64,000 nt of DNA from Cyprinodon diabolis (lineage: Eukaryota > Chordata > Actinopteri > Cyprinodontiformes > Cyprinodontidae): the NCBI GenBank assembly GCA_030533445.1, contig CM060075.1, positions 34,961,196 to 35,025,195 on the forward strand, read 5' to 3'. The notes beneath the pieces were generated by a model. The model saw nothing but the letters and a program-made list of their open reading frames with translations. It made no database searches and was not told the origin of the DNA. Positions 11,720 through 24,227 of the stretch are shown in pieces. Both the position numbers and the translations under genes were made by a program. Positions within the stretch are counted from its first letter, which is position 1. Each line of letters begins with the position of its first letter.

Positions 11720-12112
11720 TTCTCAAATGTTTTATCTTCCACCTCTGCCTTGGACCATTCTGCTTCTATGCAGCAGTTCCCAGCCAAATCAGAAGATAAT
11801 ACTGCTCCCTCCTACTTCCACCTGTCTGTCTCTAGAAATAAATCGAAGAGCCAACTGGGGAGACTGAATAACAATAAGTCACCAGGTTCTGATGATGTCA
11901 GCCCCATACTCCTGAAGGCCTGTGCAGAGAAGCTCTGTGGGTTTTAACAGCACCTCTTCAACCTGAGCCTGACCCAACAGACAGTTCCATTGTTGTGCAA
12001 GACCTCTCTCCTTGTTACAGTACCAAAGCAGACTCGGCCAATAGTCCTCATTTACTGTAGACCTGCTGCAGTGTCATCCCACCTCATAAAAAGTCCTGGA
12101 GAAGACTAGCAA
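11720..12112 (+). pseudogene. Non-LTR reverse transcriptase N-terminal fragment
   Basis: On the plus strand, 'QLGRLNNNKSPGSDDVSPIL' followed by 'LKACAEKLCGF' is the familiar start of a fish LINE reverse transcriptase (the N-K-(S/A)-x-G-x-D-x-(I/V)-(S/P)-P-x-x-L-K pattern). After a stop the same frame continues 'QHLFNLSLTQQTVPLL', 'VPKQTRPIVLIYCRPAAVSSHLIKSLEK', which matches fingers-domain motif 1 (YRPVAL). There are stops, the 5' side meets the (AT)n tract and the 3' side ends before the catalytic motifs. The clade is uncertain, and RTE- or Jockey-type are both possible. Confidence 0.65.
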
Positions 12113-12276
12113 TGGATTAATTAAAAGAATAAAAACAGTTCTAGAAACACCTCTAGAACCTCTGGAGATGATTTCACAAAACAGAACTATTCCTTAAAAT
12201 AAAGAACATCGTGGGTAACTGTGAAAGTCCTCTGCACAAGACTGTTAAACAGCAACAGAGTGTCTCCAGTCAAATG

Positions 12277-12278
<2 letters not shown>
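12113..12278. other. Unassigned spacer
   Basis: Sequence between the LINE fragment and the compound microsatellite; nothing recognised. Confidence 0.3.
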
Positions 12279-12360
<82 letters not shown>

Positions 12361-12366
12361 TTTTTT
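12279..12366. repeat. Compound microsatellite (TC)n-(TA)n-(T)n
   Basis: About 39 bp of TC repeats (12279-12317), about 25 bp of TA repeats (12318-12342) and 24 consecutive T (12343-12366). Confidence 0.95.
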
Positions 12367-13476
12367 ACAGTGTCCTGTCTGGCAATGTGGCAATAAGAAT
12401 AATTGTCTTGATGCCAAAAGGAGCCCAACAGATTTTACTTTCACAAGTGTAGCAGTATGGCAATTGCCATATTGCTCCACTTGTTTCATGCATACAAATT
12501 GCTTTATTATAATTATGCAGGGAGTTTTACAGTTTATATGGACACTGCAATGTAAATAGAGCAGAAAAACAGAAGAAGAAAAGGAAAAAAGAAAGAGAAA
12601 AGATGAAAGAAAGAAGAGAAAGGAGACAATGACAAAACATTTTTCAGTCTGCTTCATCACCTGTAACGAGATGAAAAAAGAACAGCACAATCGAAAGACA
12701 TGGTACGAGATATACAATAACGCAACACCTTGAAACTATCGCTAAAGTAATATTGTTAAATCTGACATGTACTCTGTGTTACCTGAAGATACGGATGTGG
12801 GCTTTCTGTATCGAAGTGAATGCTTCTCCATATTTGATGCAAGACGGGTCCCTACAGACAGCTCCTACCTGCCTTTAGCTATCAACATCTGTAACAACTC
12901 GTTGGGAAAAAATAAAGCTGATAGGCTACTACTGCATATAGTTGCTGTTGCTATTATAGTACATGTTTGGACGTAGTTCAAATTGTGCCAACTCTTGCTA
13001 AAATTGTATTGTAAGAAGCATGATGGTCACTGATTTCATAGGGAGAAGAGATCTTGGTTGCTCATGCATATTACACCCATAAATCTTTTAATAACTAATA
13101 ATATATACCTTTAAATCACTGTGCCTTGTGCTTGATGTGTATATGACTACTATAGCAGTTCAGTATAAAGTAGCATTAGTTTGCTCTAATGTGTCATCTT
13201 GCTCTTATCCATTAATGTGATGTCATTTCATGGCTTCCCTCTTTCTCCTGCACTAACGCAATGACTTGCTACCTATAGCCTTCCCTTAGCTGTCTTCCTT
13301 TGGTATGTTTTTGGCTAGAAGTCTTAAACTTTGCAACTTGTCCCCCATCGTTGCCTTGTGTTTGTGTCACATACAGTGTGATGAAGTATTGGGACAAATC
13401 CAAGTGAGGTGAAAAAAGTTAGAACCATTGTAAAAGGCTCATATGCTTCATACAACTGGAGAAACATCTCAAGAAA
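12367..13476. other. Unassigned sequence
   Basis: No exon, RNA gene or mobile element recognised. A purine-rich block lies at 12557-12640. Confidence 0.35.
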
Positions 13477-13480
13477 TTAA

Positions 13481-13991
13481 AGCTACAGTGTGTAACTTTT
13501 AGCGACATCTAGCGGTCAGACTGCAGACTGCAGCAACATGAAAATCTCCCCCCCACCGCTTCTCCCCCCCAACAGTACGGCGAGCGTTACGGGAAAAAAT
13601 GTCTTCCACGACGTCCGCATCACCTACCTTCTCAAGTGATGAGGTTTGTTTACATAGATATTTTTACAGATAGTATTTCATTAGTCTGTGTAGGGTATAG
13701 ATTTCATGTAGACTTAAGATAATAAATATACCCGTTATTTTTTCTACATCGTTGTGACGTTTTGGCGATCTCGCAATCGCTAGTTTGTTGGCTCTGCGCT
13801 GCCGTAGCGCAAAGATGTCTGCCTCCATGGCTGCGAGACCCGCTCCTATGTAATTATAAATAACGAATTCTAAGGCAACGCAAATATTAAGGTTAAGAGG
13901 CTGAGCTCGTAGATGATGATAAATAACATAGTTATGTATAATATATTACATTTCTGACTGTATATCCCTGTAATTATTACACACTGTAGCT
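13481..13991. mobile_element. 511-bp TTAA-flanked non-autonomous element with 15-bp terminal repeats
   Basis: TTAA is present at 13477-13480 and again at 13992-13995. The element starts AGCTACAGTGTGTAA and ends with its exact reverse complement (15 bp perfect). Just inside the left end is 'cttttagcgacatctagcgg', a word I associate with a widespread fish repeat. It has no protein-coding capacity. Clean ends and an exact duplication suggest a fairly young insertion. It is a different family from the TTAA elements at 240 and 29621, whose ends start AGGTAT. Confidence 0.8.
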
Positions 13992-13995
13992 TTAA

Positions 13996-16900
13996 CCTGA
14001 AACCTCATTAGAATTACTTTAAATAGTCAAAGAAGTGATGAGAATATGTTTAAACCTGAAAGCTGTGAGTGTTAACAGGTCCATATACCTTTATGCTGGA
14101 AACCCTACAACCTCTATATGAAGGTAATAACCAGGGAATGGCAAAAAAGAGAGCAGAACAAGATCTATGATATATGGATTATTGTATTACAACTGGGAAT
14201 TGCGAAATATTAACATTTAATATACTTTTCTGAGTGGTTTCTATGTGTGATTTTATGTTTTTATGCTATATTAAAGTATGAAAATAATTGCAAACCTATC
14301 TACCACACATATTAATCTTTTTGGTAGCATGTGCTTCTTAGCACCAGATATATACTGTGAGAACCACAGTAAATATCCAGGTGTCTTTGATATGTGAGGG
14401 ACACCTTGCTGATTTCAACCCCTGGTTTACCTGTGTTCAGCTCCCATGAGCAGACCTGCATGACATGTCCTTCACTTTAATGTTTCATCAATCTGGGAAA
14501 TTGGAAACAAGCCAAAATGAATTCTGAACACCCTTATACACATGTACGCAGAAAAACACAGAAAACATCTAATCAATTGAAAGTCTCTTTTTCCATATGA
14601 TGGGAAAACTCCTCTGAACTCAGAGTATTCCATCAGCCATTAGATTATCTGTCATACCTTTAGACTCTTCCTTTATCAAGAGGGATACTAACTGTCAGAG
14701 ATTAGTTTAGCTGTTGTTCTTTTTCTACTTTAATTGAATAAAATGTTTCTTTTCTTGTAACACAAGAGATAATGTTCCATTAATCTTCCTATGCTAATAA
14801 TTGCAGCTGTTTTGATAGGAGACATCTAAGACCATGTCTATAAGAATCTAAAGAAGGCAGAGAGGCTCTGTCCTTGAATTCTGGTGACTTAAGGACTGCA
14901 TCAGCCCACTATAGTAGTGTACTTGTAGGCCTTAAATAGAAGTCCCTTTAATTACGATTTAATCAAGTTTTTTTCTTCCAAAAAGGGTAAGTGAGTTCAG
15001 ATATTTAGTTGTTTTAGCTTTTGTTTTGAGTTAATAATTGTCATATTTATTGTTGATTAACTGTATGAACATCATCTATATTGCATATTAGTTAAGGAAA
15101 CATTATTCAAAATCTGCACATGTAGTCTTCTACATGTAAACTCAACCTGTTTACCTTTAAGAAACAATGAGCTCAGCTGGAACAATTAACTCCACTCCAG
15201 ATGGAAGTTGATTTAATGCAGCTAAAATAGAATAGATGCCTTTTAAAGATAAAGAAAGCTTTGGGTGGCTTGCTCTTCCAGTAGGCTTTAGAAATGTACC
15301 ATGGTGCTTTCAGTGGAACCACTGATTAACTGCTGTGATCAGCTGTGACATCCCAGCAGAGCTGCACTGCTAGCATCTGGGCCACTTTCACCTTCCTTGG
15401 AACCGAGGGGGTTATAATGATTATGCCATGCCTCTCCATTGTACTGTAATGCTTATAAAGAGGTAGAGAATTTCACATTTTAAATGTGTTTAAAAATCTT
15501 CAAGGAAAAAGGGACAATAAAACACACAATAGTGACAAAAAAAGATCACCTAAAAGTCTTGCTTCAACATGTAGACTTGCGCAATGTGTTGACGTTGTAT
15601 GTTGCGGTCAATTCTAACTCAGGTTGCTTGCCGAGTCGTTTGACGCAGGTAAACACGTGACAGTGAGCCATTCTCACTGTTGGTTAAAGCCCTTCCTAAA
15701 AGTTCTTGGGTTTAAATGGGGTTTTGGGCTAGTGGGGAAGCATTATCTGGTACTTATCAGATTGCGTGCATTACCCATTTCCCACTGGTCGAAAAACCAA
15801 TTTAAAACTGGGTTTTAGTGGCAGTGGGAACAGCTCACCGACTTGGTGACATCGTAAACACTTACAGTAGCCAGACATCTTACCATCACAGGGTTAGAAT
15901 TTTTTTGCCAATGGGAAGGGAGCCACATGTCGATTGAGTCTTAAAGAGGCTTCAGTTCAGGATGAGAAGGATTCTGTTTAGAAGTGAAAACTCTTGAGAT
16001 GATCAAAAATACAAATACTGAAAGTCAGGACATCTCTCTTTATGAGTCTTGAAGACACACCATTTTTTTCATTTTTTTATTAGTTGCTTTTTTGTGCACA
16101 AAAAGAGTAAAGGAGCATTGCTAATACAGGCTCTACATGGCCCAGATTTCCCAGGAGAGTGGCTAAAACGGGACTTTGCCGGTCACTTGCAGATTCTCAG
16201 TCAAATGCAAAGCCATAATGACTCATCGTCAGGTCGATCATTACTGTCATGTTAAAACGAAGCAAAACAGAGGTAACTGCTTCCTTCTAAAATCCTCAGA
16301 GGTTCACTTCCTCCATAAATTACAGATTGCAGAGGGTTAAACAGGAGGGAAAGCGGGGACAGAGGCAGCTTTCCAATAAAGTGATAGGTTCTCTACTTTT
16401 GCTTTACTCTTTTAACTTCTCTCCTTTTTTCTCCATTTTTGTTTAATCAGAGGGAAGGCAAGGCGATTATGAGAAAGTGGTTCAGGGCATCCTTGGCTAC
16501 TCGTTTCTAAATGTTTTGTAATTACATTTTACATCTGCTTCTTTTTCATGCTCATGGACTCCAGCCAATGTAGTGTACACTGGCTGTCTATGCAATAATG
16601 CCATCCATGGTGAACTTATCATGAGATTAATTTTGGTCTCAGATATAAAAGGCAACAGTCAGCTTAATTGTGCATTACATAATTTGACCTAAATCGATTT
16701 TTAGGTATTTTTTAGGCATTTAGGTATTTAGGAATTTGCTCTGGCAAATTCTGCGCCTCATATAATAAGGTTTTGACATTGACATCTCTCCAAAGAACAG
16801 TACAAAATGGTCAGCTGGGTTCAAGATTGGCCTGGGGCAGTGATATTTGACTTCGTCAAAGGAGGGCCTGGGTCCATAAACTCCACCCAAAATCCCATGT

Positions 16901-17159
16901 GATCAATCAGACTGGCTTGTGGGTCGAATCTTATGCAGTTAGCTTATTGCAGCTTTTCCTAATATATTCTTACATTTGGCTTTTTATTTTGTTGGAATTT
17001 ACATATTGTATATAACAACCTATGTTTCATAGCAACTGTCTGTAAACTGTTTTTTTCCATATCTAGCCTCAAAGCCTTGCAAAGTGTTGATTCGTTTTAT
17101 ATTGACTACTTAAATGAAATGTGACCACAACATAAGGACATAATGTGATCACAACAGAA

Positions 17160-17161
<2 letters not shown>
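13996..17161. other. Unassigned sequence
   Basis: No gene recognised. Between about 15550 and 15850 there are 'tttcccactgg' and 'ggcagtgggaa' words in inverted order, which may be the remains of another small inverted-repeat element, but the ends cannot be set. Confidence 0.35.

Positions 17162-17199
<38 letters not shown>
17162..17199. repeat. (AT)n microsatellite flanking an inverted-repeat element
   Basis: About 38 bp of AT repeats. A matching AT-rich tract with ACGT interruption continues on the far side of the element, at about 18138-18165. Confidence 0.9.
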
Positions 17200-17200
<1 letters not shown>

Positions 17201-17202
<2 letters not shown>

Positions 17203-18137
17203 TGCTGTCAATCGATTACATTTTTTTAATCGCGATTAATCGCATCAATGCCTAAGTTAACTCGCGATTAATCGCATTTTAATCGTACATTTTTTTTCTG
17301 ATTGAAAATCATTTAAATACTCTCGATGACATACAAAAAATACATACAGGCTAGGTTTGTGCCAATGTTCTTTTTTTAAATGAAAACAGGTCACAGACAC
17401 TGATTTATGCCATAGAAACATATGGCAAGAAGATGGGTAGGCATGTAGCAAAAAATAACAAATATGTAGCCAAAAAAAAGGCCCTGAAAACAGGCTGATG
17501 TAAAAGACAGTCTTTACAGTCAATACAGTCTTTTGAACAAAGACAAGCATTTTACCCTACTGCTATAAAATGTAGTAGAGTTAACATTAGATGTTAATTA
17601 ACCAAGGTGATAATGAACAATTTTCAATCAATACATCAAAATCAATAGACCGACATCACTAGATGGAGGTAGTCTATGCTCTAGAAAGTTACTTTTCAGC
17701 CTCTTAACAAAAATGAGAACACACCCACACACACACACACACGATACTGACCTGTGGCGTACACACACACACACACGATACTGACCTGTGGCGTCCACAG
17801 ACAGCAAGAGTGCCGTAGCAGATTCCATTTCACCTCAGTAATCTGTTTTCTCAGCGTATTTCAGGTTGCTACTAGGCACCAGACACTCAACTTGTTTGTT
17901 GGTGGTGGGGCTTAAAGAAAAGGCACTAGCGCTACCCAGTGTATGAGCGTCTTTTTCCCTTGAGGAGCTCCGCTCTCGAAGCCTGTGGAAAATAGCCCCG
18001 CCTTCGCGCAGGCTGCAGGATGTACTTGGAAAATTGTACCATAAAACCACATAGCGTTAATCTCACGTTAAAAAAATTATCGCCATTAAAATGGCCTCGC
18101 GTTAACGCGATAATAACGCGATTATTTTGACAGCACT
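17201..18137. mobile_element. Inverted-repeat element of about 0.94 kb inserted in (AT)n
   Basis: The left end reads AGTGCTGTCAATCG and the right end ...TTGACAGCACT, so AGTGCTGTCAA is an exact terminal inverted repeat. It extends outward into shared 'ATT'/'AAT' that could also come from the flanking repeat. Next to both ends are ATCGCGATTAATCGC-type words (17229-17278 and about 18075-18125), which form imperfect sub-terminal inverted repeats. The interior has no transposase. The target duplication cannot be read because both flanks are (AT)n. Confidence 0.65.
17727..17794. repeat. Two tandem 34-bp units: (CA)n plus GATACTGACCTGTGGCGT
   Basis: The unit (CA)n-GATACTGACCTGTGGCGT occurs twice in a row with a period of 34 bp, inside the element at 17201-18137. 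Confidence 0.85.
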
Positions 18138-18580
18138 AATATATATACGTATATATATATATATAATGTATGTGTATATTAATTACAGTAGAAACACCCC
18201 ATTCTATCCTGCAGCATCCTCATACCCTGTGTAACTCAATACTGACAAATCGCTTGAAGTATGTGTTTAGTATCATCCCCATGGGGGACATTTCTTAGGT
18301 TCTTTGACACAATTGGTGTTATCATTGTGTATTTATTTGTGCTGAACCTGAACACATTGAGCCGGTTCAAACAAACATCTTTAACTTGTCAAATCATGCT
18401 GGTAATACATAAAGTCTGAGAATTACTGTATTTTACACAGGTTCGGATTTAGATTTTATTTGAAAAACACAATGCAACTCCTTCTTGTGATGCAGAAGAA
18501 TAATGAGACTTGACATTAAACTTTTGAAAATCTGTGAAGTGTGTGCATTTAAACCCCCAATTCAGTCTTTATCCTGTAGT
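18138..18580. other. Unassigned sequence
   Basis: After an AT-rich tract at 18138-18165 nothing is recognised. Confidence 0.3.
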
Positions 18581-18581
18581 T

Positions 18582-19870
18582 TCAGCTTCCTGTCATTTTT
18601 GGTATAACTTCTAACAGCTTTGTGCATGGAAGACACTTAAATTTTCCTATTTTTTCTGGTTCAACTTGGAGGGTGGGTGGTTCCTTTATCTTCAGCTCGA
18701 GTCCTGAATCAGAGGCCTGGGACCTTGAGGGTTCTTTGCAGTATCTTAGCTCCCTATAACTGTGCATTTCTTGACTGAGATTTCTGATGTTTCCCCTGGT
18801 ATGTGTTGGCACCACTTTTTCAGTGTAGGGGTTACTACCCTTAACGATCCAATGACCACGGGCACTACAGTTGCTGTCTCCTTTCAGGCACTTTCTAGTC
18901 CCTGCCTGAGCCGTTGGTATGGTTCCAATTTCTCATCTTCTTTTTTTCCTGATGTTTCCTTCATTTGGGATGGCTACATTAATTACTATGGCTGTCCTCG
19001 GTTTATCAATAATAACAATTTTTGGATGGTTGACCACAACTGTTTTGTCTGTTTGTATCTGGAAGTCATTCTTTACCACACAGGGAGGTGGCTCCAATTT
19101 TGAAGAGGGGGTCTCCAGTTTGTATTTCTGCACAGATGTTCCTCTACACTATACCACCACTTGGTTATGACGTCCATGTATTTTTTTTCCTGCGAGTATC
19201 TTACACCCTGCTGTGAGATGTTGGATTCTTTACATAGCCTGCACATGGGATATTGACTGTTATGGTAAATCTGGGCCTCTCTTTCTCTAGTGCTCAAGAC
19301 CAGCTCCTGTGCTGCCATGATAAGTGCTTCTGTGCTGTGCTTCAGCCTGTCCCTCTCTAGTCATTGGTAGAATTTTCTCATATCAAATACTTCAGCTATT
19401 TGTCGGTGATAAATCTCATTCAGGGATTTTTCCTCCCATGATTGTTCCTCATGTTCCTTTATTTCCAGTTTCCAATGGCTGAGACATTCTCTGAGCACTT
19501 CATCCCTTGGGGCAATCTTCCTTATGTATTCTTGGAGCATGGATGTTTCATGTTCAATGGTGGCTCTGGTGCTCACTAGGCCTCTGCCTCCCTCTTTGTG
19601 CTTAGTGTATTGTCTGTCAAACTCTTCATCAGACTTTTCATTTTTGTTGCAACTGTTCATGGAGAGAAGTCAGATTCTTCAGTGAGTAGTTGTGGATCAT
19701 GTCTGGGTCTGAACAGTTCTTTATACCTGAGTCTTTGTTGGAGGTCTGCCGTTGTGATGTTCACTGGATCTTGTTCAGGGAGGTTAGCATGGTCAGCTTT
19801 TAGGTCTTTAAGCCACTATGCTTTAGTGGTTTGGCTCGTGTGTTGTTTCCCTGCCACTGGGAGTGGACGT
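18582..19870 (-). pseudogene. Relic of a LINE with a restriction-enzyme-like endonuclease (Rex6/R4- or NeSL-like C-terminus)
   Basis: Read on the minus strand, several frames together give the C-terminus of a non-LTR element whose endonuclease lies after the reverse transcriptase: 'WLKDLKADHANLPEQDPVNI' (19800-19750); 'KHKEGGRGLVSTRATIEHET' then 'LQEYIRKIAPRDEVLRECL' (19600-19490); 'MAAQELVLSTREREAQIYH' (19318); a CCHC zinc knuckle split by a frameshift, 'CRLCKE' then 'HLTAGCK' (19250-19200); and 'FQIQTDKTVVVNHPKIVIID' with 'AIVINVAIPNEGNIRKK' (19060-18945), which fits the PD...D/E core of a PD-(D/E)XK nuclease. The reverse transcriptase catalytic core is missing. There are many stops and frameshifts. 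The clade name is from memory of the domain layout; the layout is secure, the name less so. Confidence 0.7.
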
Positions 19871-22800
19871 TAGCTGGTTTAGTGGAGAGCAGCCACTTAA
19901 TTCGTCTGGCATTCATCTCTTTGGTTTACTTCTTTAGTGGGGCAACCAAGGCTTGGAGTCTTTGTTTGGCAGTTTCCAGGGCCTCGGGTATATGCATCTT
20001 TCAATGCTTTACTGAATATCACCTCATTAGTTTGATAGTTGCAGTAGTGATCATACTTAGTACTCTATTCACATCAGACAGGTGATTACATGGAAAACAA
20101 TTTAAAAAAATGTAAATAAATATAGATGTAATCTATTTTTGAAGGAGATTGTGTAAAACATGGTGGCATGGTAGTGAGTATGTGTAGCTGCTGCTATAAC
20201 ATCTGTTTGTCAGAATCTACATTTTCATCTTTGAGAGAGAAATAGCAAGAGCGTATAGGCATCAGTTGTTGTGTTCTCTCTAAAACTATCTACTGTTCTT
20301 TCATCTGTGAATGTAACTGGGTAAAACTTTGGTAGGTACTCCTGCAATCCCTTAACAGGTATGATGGGAGCAGTCCCATATTGATAATGTATAAAACCAA
20401 AATCTGAGAATTATCAGGCTTGCCAGGTTAGACAAGCAGGACTGCTGAAGGCTTTCTTCTGATCACTCTTGTTCAAAGGTTAGATTTGGGAAGATAAAAT
20501 TTTTTTCAACATCTGAAGGAAATAGCTTAGACAGAGTATTTAGATGTTTTAGAGAACAGAGCTGCATTTAATATTCTACCTAACAGTTATTTCTTGCTTT
20601 ATGTTGGTCACTCTCATAAAACTCAAATAATGTTTGTTGTTGTAACATGAAACAAAATGTTTCCAAGAATCCAATGCATGTCTGTAAATATAGGGGAAAA
20701 AATGACAGATGATATTGACATAAAGCTAAAAGATATAGTAAGATCAAATAATTTAACATACAGTTTTGACTGATTTATGTTGCCATCGCTGACAACAATT
20801 AGTGACTCTCCAAAAGTATTTGTCCTATGTGACTAAGTTTAAGCAAAGATTGATAGGTTCTGTTATAGTGGTTTAACCTAAAGAACTGGAGCTAAGCAGG
20901 CACTGATACAGTACCAGTTTAATGCTGTTTCCAGTTTGGTGGGTTAACTACATACCTTTAAAAGGTTTCTTAGTGTTACAGCTGGAGGACAAAAGAAGTC
21001 CTTGGTTGCAGCCCACGAATGGTTTTATAGAGTCTTGCCTTTTACAAATTCTGGAATATTCTGACACTCTTGGAGCATCATTTATCATTCATCAGTTAAC
21101 TTTTCAACTTTTTCCTCTATGGAGGCCGACAAACAAGCTGTTTACAAACAAGCAAACACAGAGGTGAGTCCAGACTTAGTATGATGGAAGGACTGGAAAA
21201 GGCTGCAATACGACGGATAAATGCAATTAAAGATTTAAAAAATGTCTGCATTCTTAGAAGGAAAGAAAAGAAAAATTAAAGATGGTTTAAATATTTTGTG
21301 CACACCTTCAACAATTAATACACCACAAATTTTTATGAAGATGTATGTTTAAGTCTGTGCAAGCTTCTCTGTATGTGTGAATCTGCACACTCATTGAATT
21401 ATGCAGAGATACTGTCATTGAGGGTGCAAGGGCATCGCTAAAAGCCCTCTTCATGCAAATGGAGGGTGTGTGTGGGTTTGTGTGTGTGTGTGAGTGTTTC
21501 TAACAGGCAGCATCTCATAATGATAACTTATCACAGCCTGCGGATACGGCTGATATGGAATAAGAGAGACACACACAGTGAGAGTGAGCACAACACAGTG
21601 CACACTGAGACGCGTGATCTTTCTTTCCCCCTTCTTTTTACTGTCTTACACGGAGAGCTCATTAACCAATTTATTAATGACCTCTTAATAAGCCTGCTTA
21701 TCTTTTCCTCACTAGGCCTAATCTCCTTGGCGACAAACACACACACACACATATAGAAACAGGGACATTTTTTAAGTGTATTGCAAAATAATTCAGAAGA
21801 TTAAAAACAGACCCAAAGCCAAAATTGTTTTTCTGTTTTGTTTTACAAAAAATAAGCTCCAGAGAGTCTAGTTATTTTATATTATTTTCTTTGTTATTTC
21901 CTTCTCTCCTTTTATTGATTTCCGTTGTTGTTGCTGTTTTTAACTATAATGTGAATCTCTGGTCTAAGCTATCCTATACCCACCTTTTTACCATATCTTG
22001 CTCATCTTCCTATTCTCCCCACTATCTTCTTCCTGATCTCTATTGACCACATTCACCTCATTTAGTTCTTATATCTCATTACTTCTTCCTCTCTATCTTT
22101 TTTACCATCATTCTATCTTGGATCTCTTCCTCTCCATCATAGAGATGCTTTAAGGTCTTGCATCTACTTTGCTTTCTCTTAGGTGAACTAGATTGATTCT
22201 TACTGCCAGCAACAGAGAATGTAGGGTAGAAGTTTCTATAGAGGGCAGCACACTATGGCTGCAAGCTAAGACAATTTAGACCTGACACAGTCCTTTGTAC
22301 AGATGTACCTGGTTGAGTGCGGGTAAAGGAATCCTAAAAAATAAATATATAAATTTGTCTTAATATTTTATCATTGTGAGCCACTGTATCTACAGTTTTT
22401 ATAAATCATAACAGAACCATTATAAAGTCATATTACAAGCCTTTGGAGTTTATTTCCCCGAACTTACTTTAATATCTCAATTGCAAAGCAATATGACAAG
22501 GATTTTTGTTATTTAATATGGATGGGTGCAATCTGGAATATGGAAATCTGTGTACCTATTCCCAGCTGAGAGCTACTGAACAAAAGGAGCAATTGATAAA
22601 AAAAACACATGTTTCTTCAGTGCTACAAGCAAATAAAAAATATGTAAAGAGTTGAAAATAATAAAAGTTAACTTAAGAGGTTTTTGTTGCCTTATAAGTA
22701 GAATGCATTCATGTTTATGTTTTTTATTCTTCAACATATATTTAAAAAATTAGAATCAAATTTTAAACACATAAAATCTGTCTCTTCTGAAGGACATTGT

Positions 22801-24227
22801 GTGACACGACATAATACCTGCAAACTGGAACGATGTCACCTTTCTGACCTCTGACACACTCTCTGTTCTATTGCATCCAGGTAGCACTTCAATCTCATCA
22901 TCAATCATCAGAAAGTACCTGAAAAGATGGTCAATCTGGTGCTGTCTATGAAAAATATAGTCCTGTGATTTCACTTAAAGATAAATATGAAGCTTAATGA
23001 AGGCAGCATATCAAAAATAATCTCCTGCCAATATATTAGCTTAAACTAGCTTTTATTTATTGGTAACCAGAAACCTTACATAACAACGTTCATTATTAGG
23101 ACTGAATTCTTCTCAGTTGCGTCTAAGTGAACATTTAAATGGATTACGTGAGTTTAGGGAGAACAAGAATCACATTAGAGAGCGATAGATCTCAGTGAGT
23201 TATCCTTATCTGAAGCTTCATGGGTTTAAATCTGTCTAATGACCCCTGTGAATGTCAGTGTACCACGTAAGCCTCAGATAGTGTTAAATAAAGACTGTAG
23301 CTTTAAAAAATAAATATCAAGAAATAGTCACAATTCCTTGAATATTTTTCATACTTATAATTGTCTAAGAAATCTTTTAACTGATCTTATTTTTTTATAT
23401 TCTGTTGCACAAAAGCTTTTTTTGTTTTTCATCTAAAGATAGTTCACCATAGGCTTTAACCTTTAACTTCTATCTTTTCTCAGGCACTGCTGCCAAGTTA
23501 GAAAAAATTCTCGGATAAATTAAAATTGATCAATTGAAACGTATAATTTGATAGGTTGCATTTCCACTAGATTGTATTTCTTGATGAATTTAATCCATTT
23601 TTATATTTTTGTTTCAATAAATTGCTTATGTTAAGAATCAGTGCAATATTGTGTTTGATGATGTAATAGTTTGTTTTAAAGGATTCGAATATGATGAGAA
23701 TCTACCACTGAAGAGAAACCATCTAATTGTGAACACGCAGATCCCTCTGTTATCATTAGATTTTAATTATAAACTAAAATCCTCCCTGATTGTTCCCAGT
23801 CTCTTAATGGATGTGACATTAAAAATCTAGGTTTTTCTTCACAGATTTAGTGTTTTGCCCTTTGTGAGTGATGTAAAGTGTGATTGGTATTGTGCAAGAT
23901 TGAAATAATGAGTGTACTTCAGTGACAGACTGCTGCAATCTTCCTGCAGCTGTTGTACTTTATAATCTCTGCTCCCAACAAACTTAATAATATTTTTTTA
24001 TCTCAGCTGTTTTTGCACAGTCGTTGTTATTAAGGGAAATAGCCTGTGAGTATTTTTTATGCATGAATATCCATAGATATTTTGCAAATTCCTTTGACAT
24101 CAAGTAATTCAACAATATATTTTCTTTTTCCTTACTGAAAGATCTATTATTTTTTTCTATTCAATTAAATTTAATTCTGTTGAATTTTATTTTTTGGAAA
24201 ATATCCCTGACTCTTTGCCCCATTATA
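19871..24227. other. 4.3 kb without recognised genes or repeats
   Basis: AT-rich sequence without recognisable exons, RNA genes or complete mobile elements. Short CA/GT runs occur at 21473-21492 and 21737-21752. The stretch 21655-21735 has several TTAATAA/TTAATGA-type homeodomain-like words and little repeat character. It could be a conserved non-coding element, but that cannot be shown from one sequence. Confidence 0.35.

Noticed and set aside
11582..11947. 121-codon open frame starting in (AT)n
   Set aside because: The N-terminal half is microsatellite; only the C-terminal part is a LINE fragment, annotated as such.
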